From positions 5,828,001 through 5,892,000 of the forward strand of contig NZ_CP108101.1 in the NCBI RefSeq assembly GCF_036195325.1: 64,000 nucleotides of DNA, in the 5' to 3' direction. Source of the DNA: Streptomyces sp. NBC_00234 (GTDB taxonomy: Bacteria > Actinomycetota > Actinomycetes > Streptomycetales > Streptomycetaceae). Shown here one piece after another: positions 52,220-60,781 of this stretch; the stretch's first letter is position 1, and every line of letters starts with the position of its first letter. The position numbers were made by a program, and so were the translations under genes. The notes under the pieces are model-generated. The model did no database searches and was not told where the DNA came from. It saw nothing but the letters and a program-made list of their open reading frames with translations.

Positions 52220-52942
52220 TCAAGGTGCCTTGACGGCAGGGGAGTTGGCGAGTACGGCGCGCAGGGCGTCGATGCGGTTCGTGGTGATCGAGTCGACGCC
52301 CCGCTCGACGAGCCGGCGCATGGTGCGCTTGGTGTCGGCCGTCCAGACGGAGACGAGCATCCCGTCCCGGTGCACCCGGTCCGTCAGCTCCCGGCTCACC
52401 AGACCGAACCGGTAGTTCATCCAGCGCGGCTTCACGGCGTCCAGGAGCGCGGCGCGCGCGGGCGCGAGCGAGGTCCAGGTCAGTGCGATCTCGGCGGACG
52501 GATCCGCCGCCCGGACCCGCAGCATCGCCTCGCCGCCCGCGCAGTAGTACACCCGGTCGGCGGCCCCGCACTCACGGACCACTCCGACGATGTTCCGTAC
52601 GGAGGCGTCGGAGGAGCCCGGCAGGTCGATCATGAGGCGGTGGTCCCCGCCGTCGAGCAGTGCCTCGCTCAGCGTGGGCACGCCGCCCGAAGTCAGCTCG
52701 GTGAGCTCCTCGTGACGGATGCGGTCGAGACGCAGGTCCTGGCCCCACAGACGCTCCAGGGTGGAGTCGTGCAGCAGGACCGGCACCCCGTCGCGGGTGA
52801 CCCGGACATCGATCTCGACCGCGTCCGCCCCGTGGTCCAGGGCGGAGCGGACCGAGAGCAGCGTGTTCTCGCGGACTCGGTACGGATCGCCGCGGTGGGC
52901 CACGGCGGTGACGGTGGGGGCGGTGCTGACGGTGTGAGCCAT
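52220..52942 (-). CDS. Glycerophosphodiester phosphodiesterase
   Basis: A 240-residue GDPD TIM-barrel enzyme hydrolysing glycerophosphodiesters. Catalytic motifs AHRGDPYRVRENTL (His-Arg-Gly), VEIDVRVTRDGVPVLLHDST (Glu, Asp, His), and C-terminal VSVWTADTKRTMRRLVERGV with DSITTNR. No signal peptide is seen, so it is cytoplasmic. ATG 52942 begins MAHTVSTAP; longer frame to 52966 overlaps nothing essential. It follows the adenosine-deaminase-type gene by 20 bases on the same strand. Confidence 0.93.
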   Translation of the reverse strand: MAHTVSTAPTVTAVAHRGDPYRVRENTLLSVRSALDHGADAVEIDVRVTRDGVPVLLHDSTLERLWGQDLRLDRIRHEELTELTSGGVPTLSEALLDGGDHRLMIDLPGSSDASVRNIVGVVRECGAADRVYYCAGGEAMLRVRAADPSAEIALTWTSLAPARAALLDAVKPRWMNYRFGLVSRELTDRVHRDGMLVSVWTADTKRTMRRLVERGVDSITTNRIDALRAVLANSPAVKAP

Positions 52943-52962
52943 GGGCCCATTGTGGCGGGGCG

Positions 52963-53997
52963 TCACCGCGCGGGGGTCTCCAGCCAGTTCGCCGTGTACG
53001 TGTCGATCTCGGCGGCGAGGGCCCGCTTGCCGGCCGCGTCCAGGAAGGACGCCTCCACCGCGTTCTTCGCGAGGTCCGCCACGCCGCGCTCGTCGAGGCC
53101 GAGAAGGCGGGCGGCCACGCCGTACTCGTTGTTGAGGTCGGTGCCGAACATCGGCGGGTCGTCGCTGTTGATCGTGACGAGGACGCCCGCCTCGACCATC
53201 TCGCGGACCGGGTGCTGATCCAGATCGGCGACCGCGCGGGTGGCGATGTTCGAGGTCGGGCAGACCTCCAGCGCGATCCGGTGCTCGGCGAGGTGTTCGA
53301 GCAGCTTCGGGTCCTGGACGGAGCTCGTGCCGTGGCCGATGCGCTCGGCGCGCAGGGCGGTCAGCGCGTCCCAGACGGTCTGCGGCCCGGTGGTCTCGCC
53401 GGCGTGGGGGACCGAGTGCAGGCCCTCGGCGATCGCCCGGTCGAAGTACGGCTTGAACTGGGGGCGGTCGACACCGACCTCAGGGCCGCCGAGACCGAAC
53501 GAGACGAGCCCCTCGGGCCGCAGGTCCACGGCGAGCCGGGTGGTCTCGGCGGCGGCCTCCAGGCCGGCCTCGCCGGGAATGTCGAAGCACCAGCGCAGGA
53601 CGACCCCGAGTTCGGCCTCGGCGGCCTTGCGGGCGTCCTCGATCGCCTCCATGAAGCCCTGCTCCGGGATGCCCCGCCGGGTCGAGCTGAACGGGGTGAC
53701 GGTCAGCTCCGCGTACCGGATGTTCTGGCGGGCCATGTCCCGCGCCACCTCGAACGTCAGCAGCCGCACGTCCTCGGGGGTGCGGATCAGGTCCACCACC
53801 GAGAGGTAGACGTCGATGAAGTGCCCGAAGTCGGTGAAGGTGAAGAAGTCCACCAGGGCCTCCGGGTCCGTGGGGACCTTGGAGTCGGGGTGGTGGGCGG
53901 CCAGTTCCGAGACGATGCGCGGCGAGGCGGAGCCGACGTGGTGGACGTGCAGCTCGGCCTTGGGCAGCCCCGCGATGAAGGGGTGCAGATCGTTCAT
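52963..53997 (-). CDS. Adenosine deaminase family enzyme, probable aminodeoxyfutalosine deaminase
   Basis: A 344-residue TIM-barrel metal-dependent deaminase. Zinc ligands and catalytic residues: AELHVHHVGSASP (where classical adenosine deaminases have HxHLxG), HAGETTGPQTVWD with the catalytic Glu, RIGHGTS, LEVCPTSNIAT and INSDDPPMFG. The HHVG form is common in Streptomyces; I recall one such enzyme (SCO5662) shown to deaminate aminodeoxyfutalosine in menaquinone synthesis, and neighbourhood order suggests orthology. This is recalled, not tested. ATG 53997 follows GGAGAG. Probable first gene of a minus-strand operon. Confidence 0.85.
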   Translation of the reverse strand: MNDLHPFIAGLPKAELHVHHVGSASPRIVSELAAHHPDSKVPTDPEALVDFFTFTDFGHFIDVYLSVVDLIRTPEDVRLLTFEVARDMARQNIRYAELTVTPFSSTRRGIPEQGFMEAIEDARKAAEAELGVVLRWCFDIPGEAGLEAAAETTRLAVDLRPEGLVSFGLGGPEVGVDRPQFKPYFDRAIAEGLHSVPHAGETTGPQTVWDALTALRAERIGHGTSSVQDPKLLEHLAEHRIALEVCPTSNIATRAVADLDQHPVREMVEAGVLVTINSDDPPMFGTDLNNEYGVAARLLGLDERGVADLAKNAVEASFLDAAGKRALAAEIDTYTANWLETPAR

Positions 53998-54125
53998 CGG
54001 ACTCTCCGGAGGTCTCGGTGGCAGGTGAATTCGGCCGGGAGCACCGGCCGCACCGGTCATCGTAGGCGGGGGCCGGGGGTCCGGAGGCGGGCCGTAGCAT
54101 GACGGGACCACGATGGGGGAGGCCC

Positions 54126-54839
54126 ATGTCAGACAGCACAGAGCAGCCAGGGGGCGGGCCCGCTCCGAAGGATCCGTGGGCGCCGCCGGACAGCCGGGTG
54201 GAGCTGGGGAAGCCCGCCGCCGCCGGCCCGCCGCCCGTGCACGACCAGCCGACCGTCAGCGCCATGCCGGGCCTGGGTACCGGCCCCGTGCCGGGAGCCG
54301 CCGGACCGGGATTCGGACCGGGTGACACCGCTGCCGGCTTCGGTCCGGGCGACGCGTCCGTACCGCCGCCGCCGATCGCGCCGAACGGCCCGGGGCAGGC
54401 AGCCCCGCCCGCGGGGCAGTACGGCTACCCGGCCGCGCCGGTCCCGCCGTACGGCGGTTACCCGGGCAGCTATCCCGGCTACGGCGGGCAGTCCGCCTGG
54501 GGCGGCCCGCAGCCCGCGAACGGCCTCGGCACCGCGGCCATGGTGCTCGGCATCCTGGCCGTCTGCCTGTTCTGCGTCTACGGGATTCCGAGCCTGATCC
54601 TGGGCGTCCTCGCCCTGATCTTCGGCATCCTGGGCCGCAAGCGGGTCCAGCGCGGCGAGGCCAGCAACAACGGCCAGGCGCTGGCGGGAGTCATTCTGGG
54701 GTCCATCGGTATCGCCCTCGGTGCGGCGATCATCGGATTCTTCATCTGGCTGTTCGCCACGCACAGCGAAGAGTTCAGCGACGTCAACGAGTACGAGGAC
54801 CCGTACGCGACGTCACTCGTCGTCGACGCGGGCCGGTAG
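54126..54839 (+). CDS. DUF4190 domain membrane protein with Pro/Gly-rich N terminus
   Basis: A 237-residue protein. Residues 1-135 are low complexity, Pro, Gly, Ala and Tyr-rich (QYGYPAAPVPPYGGYPGSYPG). Then two membrane helices: TAAMVLGILAVCLFCVYGIP and LILGVLALIFGILGR, and a third LAGVILGSIGIALGAAIIGF near the end (DUF4190). A short acidic C-terminal tail. ATG 54126 follows GGGGGAGG. Function unknown; similar proteins are multiple in each Streptomyces genome. Confidence 0.88.
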   Translation: MSDSTEQPGGGPAPKDPWAPPDSRVELGKPAAAGPPPVHDQPTVSAMPGLGTGPVPGAAGPGFGPGDTAAGFGPGDASVPPPPIAPNGPGQAAPPAGQYGYPAAPVPPYGGYPGSYPGYGGQSAWGGPQPANGLGTAAMVLGILAVCLFCVYGIPSLILGVLALIFGILGRKRVQRGEASNNGQALAGVILGSIGIALGAAIIGFFIWLFATHSEEFSDVNEYEDPYATSLVVDAGR

Positions 54840-54894
54840 CCGTCCCGGCCTCGTCCGTCCGGACCGACCGTCTGCGGTCCGTCCGGGCGGACTA

Positions 54895-55054
54895 GGGCCT
54901 CTCGTTTGGATCATGCCGGGCTCGCGTGCCCTGGCACGCGCACCTGCGGCGTTGTCGTCGGTCGCCGACGCTCCGCGTCGACTCCCTCCTCCGCCTTGCA
55001 GCTGCCCGCACCAGACACCGCTCCCTGATCCGGCCTGATCCAAACGAAAGACCC
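54895..55054. mobile_element. MITE-like element, 160 bp with 25-bp terminal inverted repeats
   Basis: Termini 54895-54919 and 55030-55054 match at 22 of 25 positions when one is reversed; the inner TCGTTTGGATCA/TGATCCAAACGA is perfect. Inside is an 8-bp palindrome CGCGTGCC/GGCACGCG (54923 region) and no reading frame. I recall dispersed Streptomyces sequences with the same end and interior (CGGTCGCCGACGCTCCGC), which suggests a non-autonomous transposon. No clear target duplication was found. It sits between the ends of two convergent genes. Confidence 0.72.
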
Positions 55055-55067
55055 GAGACTCCGGCCG

Positions 55068-55616
55068 TCACTCCGCGCGCAGCCGCGCCCGCGCCTCCAT
55101 GAGCGCGAAGCCGAGCAGATTGAGCCCCGCCCAGCGGGCCGGGTCGGTCACCGCCGGGTCGTCCCAGGCGAGGCCGATGCCCCAGATCCGGTCGACCGGG
55201 CTCGCCTCGACCAGCACGCGTTCCCCCGTGCTCAGCAGATACCCCCGCAGCGCCGCGTCCTGCCCGAACTTGTGGACACTGCCCTCCACCACCAGGCCGA
55301 ACCGCTCGCGCACCCAGACGCTCTCGTCGAAACCGCGGACCAGCCGGCCCACCTTCTTCGCCTCCGCCGGGCTGCCGGCCGCCACGGCCCGTATCTCCGC
55401 GTCCTCGTCCGCGAAGAGCCGCGCCTTGCCGGCCATCATCCAGTGCTCCGCCGACGCGTACGTCACCGAACCGACCGTGAACGGCGACGGCCACCACTGA
55501 CTCAGACAGCTCGATCCGAGCCGGCCGTCGGGGCGTGGGCGGTGTCCCCAGAACGGCAGGTACTTCACTTTCTCGCCACGTGCCACCCTCGCCGCAAGAT
55601 CATCGATATGTCCCAT
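55068..55616 (-). CDS. NADAR family (YbiA-like) N-glycosidase
   Basis: A 182-residue protein with NADAR/DUF1768 features: LPFWGHRPRPDGRLGSSCLS, SQWWPSPFTVGSVTYASAEH, WMMAGKARLF, and DRIWGIGLAWDDPAV. Family members remove ADP-ribose from guanine or hydrolyse intermediates of riboflavin biosynthesis; which applies is unknown. ATG 55616 is selected because it opens MGHIDDLAARVARGEKVKYL; the open frame extends further upstream without similarity. It lies 13 bases beyond the MITE-like element. Confidence 0.88.
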   Translation of the reverse strand: MGHIDDLAARVARGEKVKYLPFWGHRPRPDGRLGSSCLSQWWPSPFTVGSVTYASAEHWMMAGKARLFADEDAEIRAVAAGSPAEAKKVGRLVRGFDESVWVRERFGLVVEGSVHKFGQDAALRGYLLSTGERVLVEASPVDRIWGIGLAWDDPAVTDPARWAGLNLLGFALMEARARLRAE

Positions 55617-55710
55617 GGCAGGTGAGTGTGGCATCCGCCACGGACACTTCGTACGGTGATCTTCTTGTCGACGCGACACATGGTCGACAGATTCCGTCGC
55701 GTAACCAAAA

Positions 55711-55735
55711 GGCAACAACGGAATCACTTGTTGGC
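55711..55735 (+). promoter_or_regulatory. Candidate operator upstream of the second polyamine operon
   Basis: GGCAACAA and TTGTTGGC (55711-55718, 55728-55735) are inverted with one mismatch around nine bases, 89 bases before the aldehyde dehydrogenase start. The regulator is not encoded next door. Confidence 0.35.
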
Positions 55736-55823
55736 CGGGGTGCCCTCTGTCAGGATCGGCACTCAACTCGACCAGAAGCTACGCCGCCCCCGCTCAGCGG
55801 GGAGTGCGGCGGAGGAGAGCGTC

Positions 55824-57338
55824 ATGGACAACAGCTTCCACGTGCAGGACCGCTTCGCGGGCGGCGCGCAGTACATCGGCGGAAAACTGCTGTCCGGCAC
55901 ATCAGGCCGCCACCACGAGGTGGTGAACCCGGCGACGGGTGACACCGTCTTCCGCTACGAACTGGCGGGCACCGACGACGTCGACGCTGCCGTCGCGGCG
56001 GCCGTGGCGGCGTTCCCCGGCTGGTCCGGTGCCACCCCGGCCGAGCGCTCGGAGGCGATGCACCGCTTCGCCGCCGTGCTCGCCGCGCAGGCCGACGACT
56101 TCGCGTACGCCGAGTCCCTCCAGTGCGGGAAGCCGATCAAGCTCTCCACCGAGTTCGACGTGCCCGGCACCGTCGACAACACGTCCTTCTTCGCGGGCGC
56201 CGCCCGCCACCTGGAGGGCAAGGCGGCCGGTGAGTACGACGGCGACCACACCTCGTACGTACGCCGCGAGGCGATCGGGGTCATCGGCTCCATCGCCCCC
56301 TGGAACTACCCGCTCCAGATGGCTGCGTGGAAGGTCCTCCCGGCCGTCGCCGCCGGCAACACCATCGTCCTCAAGCCGGCCGAGATCACCCCGCTGACCT
56401 CGCTGATGTTCGCGCAGGCGGCCACCGAGGCCGGCATCCCGGACGGCGTGATCAACATCGTCACCGGCGCGGGCAAGGACGCGGGCGAGCACCTCGTCGG
56501 CCACCCGGACGTCGTCATGACCTCCTTCACCGGCTCCACCGCCGTCGGCAAGCGGGTCGCGGAGATCGCCACCTCCACCGTCAAGCGCCTCCACCTCGAA
56601 CTCGGCGGCAAGGCCCCCTTCGTGGTCTTCGACGACGCCGACCTCGAAGCGGCGGTCAACGGAGCGGTGGCCGGCTCCCTCATCAACACCGGCCAGGACT
56701 GCACGGCCGCCACCCGCGCCTATGTGCAGCGCCCGCTCTACGACGCCTTCGTACGGGACGTCGCCGCTCTCATGGAGACCGTGCGGCTCGGCGACCCCTT
56801 CGACGCCTCGACGGACCTCGGCCCGCTGATCAGCCACGCCCAGCGCGACCGGGTCGCCGCCTTCGTCGAGCGCGCCCGCGCCTACGCCACGGTCGTCACC
56901 GGCGGCGAGGCCCCGGGCGGCGAGCTCGCGGACGGCGCCTACTACCGGCCGACCCTGGTCGCGGACGCCGCCCAGGACAGCGAGATCGTCCAGTCGGAGA
57001 TCTTCGGACCGGTCCTCGTGGTCCTCCCCTTCGACACCGACGACGAGGGCATCGCCCTCGCCAACGACACCCCGTACGGACTCGCGGCGTCCGCCTGGAC
57101 CCGTGACCTCTACCGGGCCAACCGGGCCACCCGCGAGATCAAGGCGGGCTGCGTCTGGGTCAACGACCACATTCCGATCATCAGCGAGATGCCGCACGGC
57201 GGATACAAGGCCAGCGGTTTCGGCAAGGACATGTCGGCGTACTCCTTCGAGGAGTACACGCAGGTCAAGCACGTGATGTACGACAACACCGCGGTCGCCC
57301 GCAAGGACTGGCACCGCACGATCTTCGGGGACCGATAG
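55824..57338 (+). CDS. Aldehyde dehydrogenase, probable gamma-aminobutyraldehyde dehydrogenase (second copy)
   Basis: A 504-residue paralogue of the enzyme at 45356. Motifs: IAPWNYPLQMAAWKVLPAVA, TSFTGSTAVGKRV, HLELGGKAPFVVFDD and INTGQDCTAATRAYV with the catalytic Cys near residue 296, EMPHGGYKASGFGKDM. ATG 55824 follows GGAGGAGAGC. It is the first gene of a run with potD, potA, potB, potC and a FAD oxidoreductase on the same strand, so it likely oxidises an aminoaldehyde from polyamine breakdown. Confidence 0.9.
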   Translation: MDNSFHVQDRFAGGAQYIGGKLLSGTSGRHHEVVNPATGDTVFRYELAGTDDVDAAVAAAVAAFPGWSGATPAERSEAMHRFAAVLAAQADDFAYAESLQCGKPIKLSTEFDVPGTVDNTSFFAGAARHLEGKAAGEYDGDHTSYVRREAIGVIGSIAPWNYPLQMAAWKVLPAVAAGNTIVLKPAEITPLTSLMFAQAATEAGIPDGVINIVTGAGKDAGEHLVGHPDVVMTSFTGSTAVGKRVAEIATSTVKRLHLELGGKAPFVVFDDADLEAAVNGAVAGSLINTGQDCTAATRAYVQRPLYDAFVRDVAALMETVRLGDPFDASTDLGPLISHAQRDRVAAFVERARAYATVVTGGEAPGGELADGAYYRPTLVADAAQDSEIVQSEIFGPVLVVLPFDTDDEGIALANDTPYGLAASAWTRDLYRANRATREIKAGCVWVNDHIPIISEMPHGGYKASGFGKDMSAYSFEEYTQVKHVMYDNTAVARKDWHRTIFGDR

Positions 57339-57386
57339 CAGCCGCCGCCTGACCAGCGGCCACACACACCCGAAAGGGCAACGCGT

Positions 57387-58637
57387 ATGGAGCAGTACGA
57401 GCCCGAGCGCCTCTCCTCCGCCCAGCTGGCGGCCATGAGGCGAAGCCTGACCACGGGCAGGGGCGCACTCACCCGCCGTTCGATGCTGCGCGCCTCGGGC
57501 ATGGGCGCCCTCGCGCTCGGCGGCCTCGGCACACTGAGCGCCTGCGGCATCCCGCCCGCCAAGCGCGAGGGCGACGCGGCAGCCGCCTCCGACGACCACT
57601 CGGCCGAGGAGAAGCAGATCAGCTTCTCCAACTGGACCGAGTACATGGACGTCAGCGAGGACGAGAAGGGCCGCCCGACCCTGGAGGCGTTCACGAAACG
57701 CACCGGGATCAAGGTCAAGTACACCGAGGACATCAACGACAACGTCGAGTTCTTCGGGAAGATCAAGCCGCAGCTCGCGGCCGGCCAGAACACCGGACGC
57801 GACCTCATATGCGTCACCGACTGGCTGGCCGCCCGCATCATCCGGCTCGGCTGGGCGCAGAAGCTCGACCCGGCGAACCTGCCGCACGCGTTCGCCAACC
57901 TCTCGACCCAGTTCCGGACCCCGGACTGGGACCCGGGCCGTTCCTACTCGTACCCCTGGACCGGCATCCCCACCGTCATCGCCTACAACTCCAAGGCGAC
58001 CGGCGGCCGCAAGGTCGACTCCGTCACGCAGCTGCTCGACGACCCCAAGCTCAAGGGGCGGGTGTCGTTCCTCTCGGAGATGCGCGACTCCGTCGGCATG
58101 ACCCTGCTCGACATGGGCAAGGACCCCGGCACCTTCACCGATGCCGACTTCGACGCCGCGATCGGCCGCCTCCAGAAGGGCGTCGACAAGAAGCAGATCC
58201 GCCGCTTCACCGGCAACGACTACACCGCGGACCTGAGCAAGGGCGACATCGCCGCCTGTATCGGCTGGGCCGGCGACATCATCCAGCTCCAGGCGGACAA
58301 CCCGGACATCAAGTTCGCGATCCCGTCCGCCGGTTACATCACCTCCAGCGACAACCTCCTGGTCCCCGCGAAGGCGCGGCACAAGACCAACGCGGAGAAG
58401 CTCATCGACTACTACTACGAGCCCCCGGTCGCCGCCCAGCTCGCCGCGTACATCAACTACGTGTGCCCGGTCGACGGCGTCCGCGAGGAACTCGCCAAGA
58501 TCGACGAGTCGATGGCCGCCAACACGCTGATCCTCCCGGACAAGGAGATGGCGGCGAAGTCGCGCGCCTTCCGCTCGCTCAGTTCCAAAGAAGAGACGGC
58601 GTACGAAGAGAAGTTCGCCAAGCTCATCGGCGCCTAG
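57387..58637 (+). CDS. potD: Spermidine/putrescine-binding lipoprotein PotD
   Basis: A 416-residue polyamine-binding protein. The N-terminal segment before the signal (MEQYEPERLSSAQLAAMRRS) is hydrophilic; then TRRSMLRASGMGALALGGLG and LSACG, a Tat-like plus lipobox sequence (residues 31-53). Mature motifs ISFSNWTEYMDVSEDEKGRP, FTKRTGIKVKYTEDINDN. ATG 57387 follows AAAGGGCAACGCGT. Paired with the potABC genes immediately downstream. Confidence 0.9.
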   Translation: MEQYEPERLSSAQLAAMRRSLTTGRGALTRRSMLRASGMGALALGGLGTLSACGIPPAKREGDAAAASDDHSAEEKQISFSNWTEYMDVSEDEKGRPTLEAFTKRTGIKVKYTEDINDNVEFFGKIKPQLAAGQNTGRDLICVTDWLAARIIRLGWAQKLDPANLPHAFANLSTQFRTPDWDPGRSYSYPWTGIPTVIAYNSKATGGRKVDSVTQLLDDPKLKGRVSFLSEMRDSVGMTLLDMGKDPGTFTDADFDAAIGRLQKGVDKKQIRRFTGNDYTADLSKGDIAACIGWAGDIIQLQADNPDIKFAIPSAGYITSSDNLLVPAKARHKTNAEKLIDYYYEPPVAAQLAAYINYVCPVDGVREELAKIDESMAANTLILPDKEMAAKSRAFRSLSSKEETAYEEKFAKLIGA

Positions 58638-58649
58638 GGCATGTCCTAG
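58634..58649. repeat. Near-perfect 16-base palindrome at the potD stop
   Basis: CTAGGGCATGTCCTAG (58634-58649) pairs at seven of eight positions with itself and includes the stop codon TAG of potD. It may be a remnant or operator; nothing else is seen. Confidence 0.4.
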
Positions 58650-58700
58650 CGCGGCCCTTCCCTTCCCTCACCCGACCTTCCACCACTGGGACTGCGACCC

Positions 58701-59852
58701 ATGACACAGCAGCAGACAGCAGGCGGCGACGTCCGCCTCACCGGGATCAGCAAGACGTACGGTTCCTTCACCGCCGTACAGCCGCTCGATCTGACCGTCC
58801 CGCAGGGTTCGTTCTTCGCGCTGCTCGGCGCGTCCGGCTGCGGCAAGACCACCACGCTCCGGATGATCGCCGGCCTGGAGGAAGCGACCACCGGCACGGT
58901 CTCGCTCGGTGGCAAGGACATCACCGGCCTGCCCCCGTACAAGCGGCCCGTGAACACCGTCTTCCAGAGCTACGCGCTCTTCCCGCACCTGGACATCACC
59001 GAGAACATCGCCTTCGGGCTGCGCCGGCGCGGCATCAAGTCCGTCAAGAAGCAGGTCGACGACATGCTGGAGCTCGTCCAGCTCGGCGACTTCGCCCGGC
59101 GCAAGCCGCACCAGCTCTCCGGTGGCCAGCAGCAGCGCGTCGCGGTCGCCCGCGCGCTCATCAACCACCCGCAGGTGCTGCTCCTCGACGAGCCGCTCGG
59201 CGCCCTCGACCTCAAGCTGCGCCGTCAGATGCAGCTGGAGCTCAAGCGCATCCAGACCGAGGTCGGCATCACCTTCGTCCACGTCACGCACGACCAGGAG
59301 GAGGCCATGACCATGGCCGACACCGTCGCCGTGATGAACGGCGGACGCGTCGAACAGCTCGGTGCCCCCGCCGACCTGTACGAGAACCCGAAGACCACGT
59401 TCGTCGCCAACTTCCTCGGCACCTCCAACCTCATCGAGGCCGAGGTCGTCGGGACCGGCACGGACATCGTCGTCTCGGCGGGCGGCAGCAAGCTCAGGCT
59501 GCCCGGCGACCGCTGCTCCGCCCCGGCCTCGATCGGCGGCAAACTGCTCCTCGGCGTACGTCCCGAGAAGATATCCCTGGCGCACGCCGACGCGGCCGAC
59601 CGGATAGCCGACGGCCGCAACCGGGTCACCGGCCGGATCGTCGACTCCAGCTTCATCGGCGTCTCGACGCAGTACGTCGTGGAGAGCCCGGCGGGCAAGG
59701 CGCTCCAGGTCTACGAGCAGAACATCGAGCGGGACGCGCGGCTCACCCCCGGCGCCGAGGTCGTTCTGCACTGGAACCCGGCGCACACCTTCGGTCTGGA
59801 CGCCGCCCAGGACATCGACGCCGGTGTGGAGACGGTGGAGGACGCGGCGTGA
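58701..59852 (+). CDS. potA: Polyamine ABC transporter ATP-binding protein PotA
   Basis: A 383-residue ATPase. Walker A LGASGCGKTTTLRMI near 43-57, Q-loop FQSYALFPHLDI, signature QLSGGQQQRVAVARAL, Walker B LLLDEPLGALDLK, switch VTHDQEEAMTM, and a C-terminal TOBE domain. ATG 58701. Energises uptake with PotB and PotC. The stop overlaps potB by GTGA. Confidence 0.94.
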   Translation: MTQQQTAGGDVRLTGISKTYGSFTAVQPLDLTVPQGSFFALLGASGCGKTTTLRMIAGLEEATTGTVSLGGKDITGLPPYKRPVNTVFQSYALFPHLDITENIAFGLRRRGIKSVKKQVDDMLELVQLGDFARRKPHQLSGGQQQRVAVARALINHPQVLLLDEPLGALDLKLRRQMQLELKRIQTEVGITFVHVTHDQEEAMTMADTVAVMNGGRVEQLGAPADLYENPKTTFVANFLGTSNLIEAEVVGTGTDIVVSAGGSKLRLPGDRCSAPASIGGKLLLGVRPEKISLAHADAADRIADGRNRVTGRIVDSSFIGVSTQYVVESPAGKALQVYEQNIERDARLTPGAEVVLHWNPAHTFGLDAAQDIDAGVETVEDAA

Positions 59853-60781
59853 CCGTCACCGAAGCGCCCCCCGCGCCACCGAAAGAGCCCGCCGAGCTGG
59901 CTGTGCGCAAGCCCTCGGCCCGCAAGCGGCTCGTCCCCTACTGGCTGCTGCTCCCCGGCATCCTGTGGCTGATCGTGTTCTTCGCGATCCCGATGGTCTA
60001 CCAGGCGTCGACCTCCGTGCAGACCGGATCCCTGGAGAAGGGGTTCGAGGTCACCTGGCACTTCCAGACCTACTGGGACGCGCTGAAGGACTACTACCCG
60101 CAGTTCATCAGGTCCCTGCTGTACGCCGGTTCCGCCACGATCCTGTGTCTGGTGCTCGGCTACCCGCTCGCGTACCTGATCGCGTTCAAGGCGGGCCGCT
60201 GGCGCAACCTCGTGCTGGTCCTGGTCATCGCGCCGTTCTTCACCAGCTTCCTGATCCGTACGCTCGCCTGGAAGACGATCCTCGCGGACGGCGGGGCGGT
60301 CGTGGACCTGCTGAACACGCTGCACGTCCTGGACGTCACCAGCTGGCTCGGCTGGACCGAGTCCAACCGGGTGCTCGCCACCCCGATGGCGGTCGTCTGC
60401 GGTCTGACGTACAACTTCCTGCCGTTCATGATCCTGCCGCTCTACACCTCGCTGGAGCGGATCGACGGCAGGCTGCACGAGGCGGCGGGCGATCTGTACG
60501 CGACCCCCGCCACCACCTTCCGCAAGGTGACGTTCCCGCTCTCGATGCCGGGTGTCGTCTCCGGCACGCTGCTGACCTTCATCCCGGCCAGCGGTGACTA
60601 CGTCAACGCGGAACTGCTCGGCTCCACCGACACCAAGATGGTGGGCAGCGTCATCCAGTCGCAGTTCCTGCGGGTCCTGGACTATCCGACGGCCGCCGCG
60701 CTCTCGTTCATCCTCATGGCGATCGTCCTGCTGATGGTCACCTTCTACATCCGCCGCTCCGGGACGGAGGACCTGGTCTGA
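59849..60781 (+). CDS. potB: Polyamine ABC transporter permease PotB
   Basis: A 310-residue permease with six helices, beginning with YWLLLPGILWLIVFFAIPMV. The EAA loop is LHEAAGDLYATPATTFRKVT with FPLSMPGVVSG. GTG 59849 overlaps the potA stop; the stop overlaps potC by TGATG. The upstream open frame to 57809 is a shadow of potA. Confidence 0.93.
   Translation: MTVTEAPPAPPKEPAELAVRKPSARKRLVPYWLLLPGILWLIVFFAIPMVYQASTSVQTGSLEKGFEVTWHFQTYWDALKDYYPQFIRSLLYAGSATILCLVLGYPLAYLIAFKAGRWRNLVLVLVIAPFFTSFLIRTLAWKTILADGGAVVDLLNTLHVLDVTSWLGWTESNRVLATPMAVVCGLTYNFLPFMILPLYTSLERIDGRLHEAAGDLYATPATTFRKVTFPLSMPGVVSGTLLTFIPASGDYVNAELLGSTDTKMVGSVIQSQFLRVLDYPTAAALSFILMAIVLLMVTFYIRRSGTEDLV

Noticed and set aside
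55902..58382. 826-residue minus-strand frame across aldehyde dehydrogenase and potD
   Set aside because: Antisense of two well-supported genes; composition is Gly/Val/Asp/Arg-biased as expected from complementing GC-rich codons.
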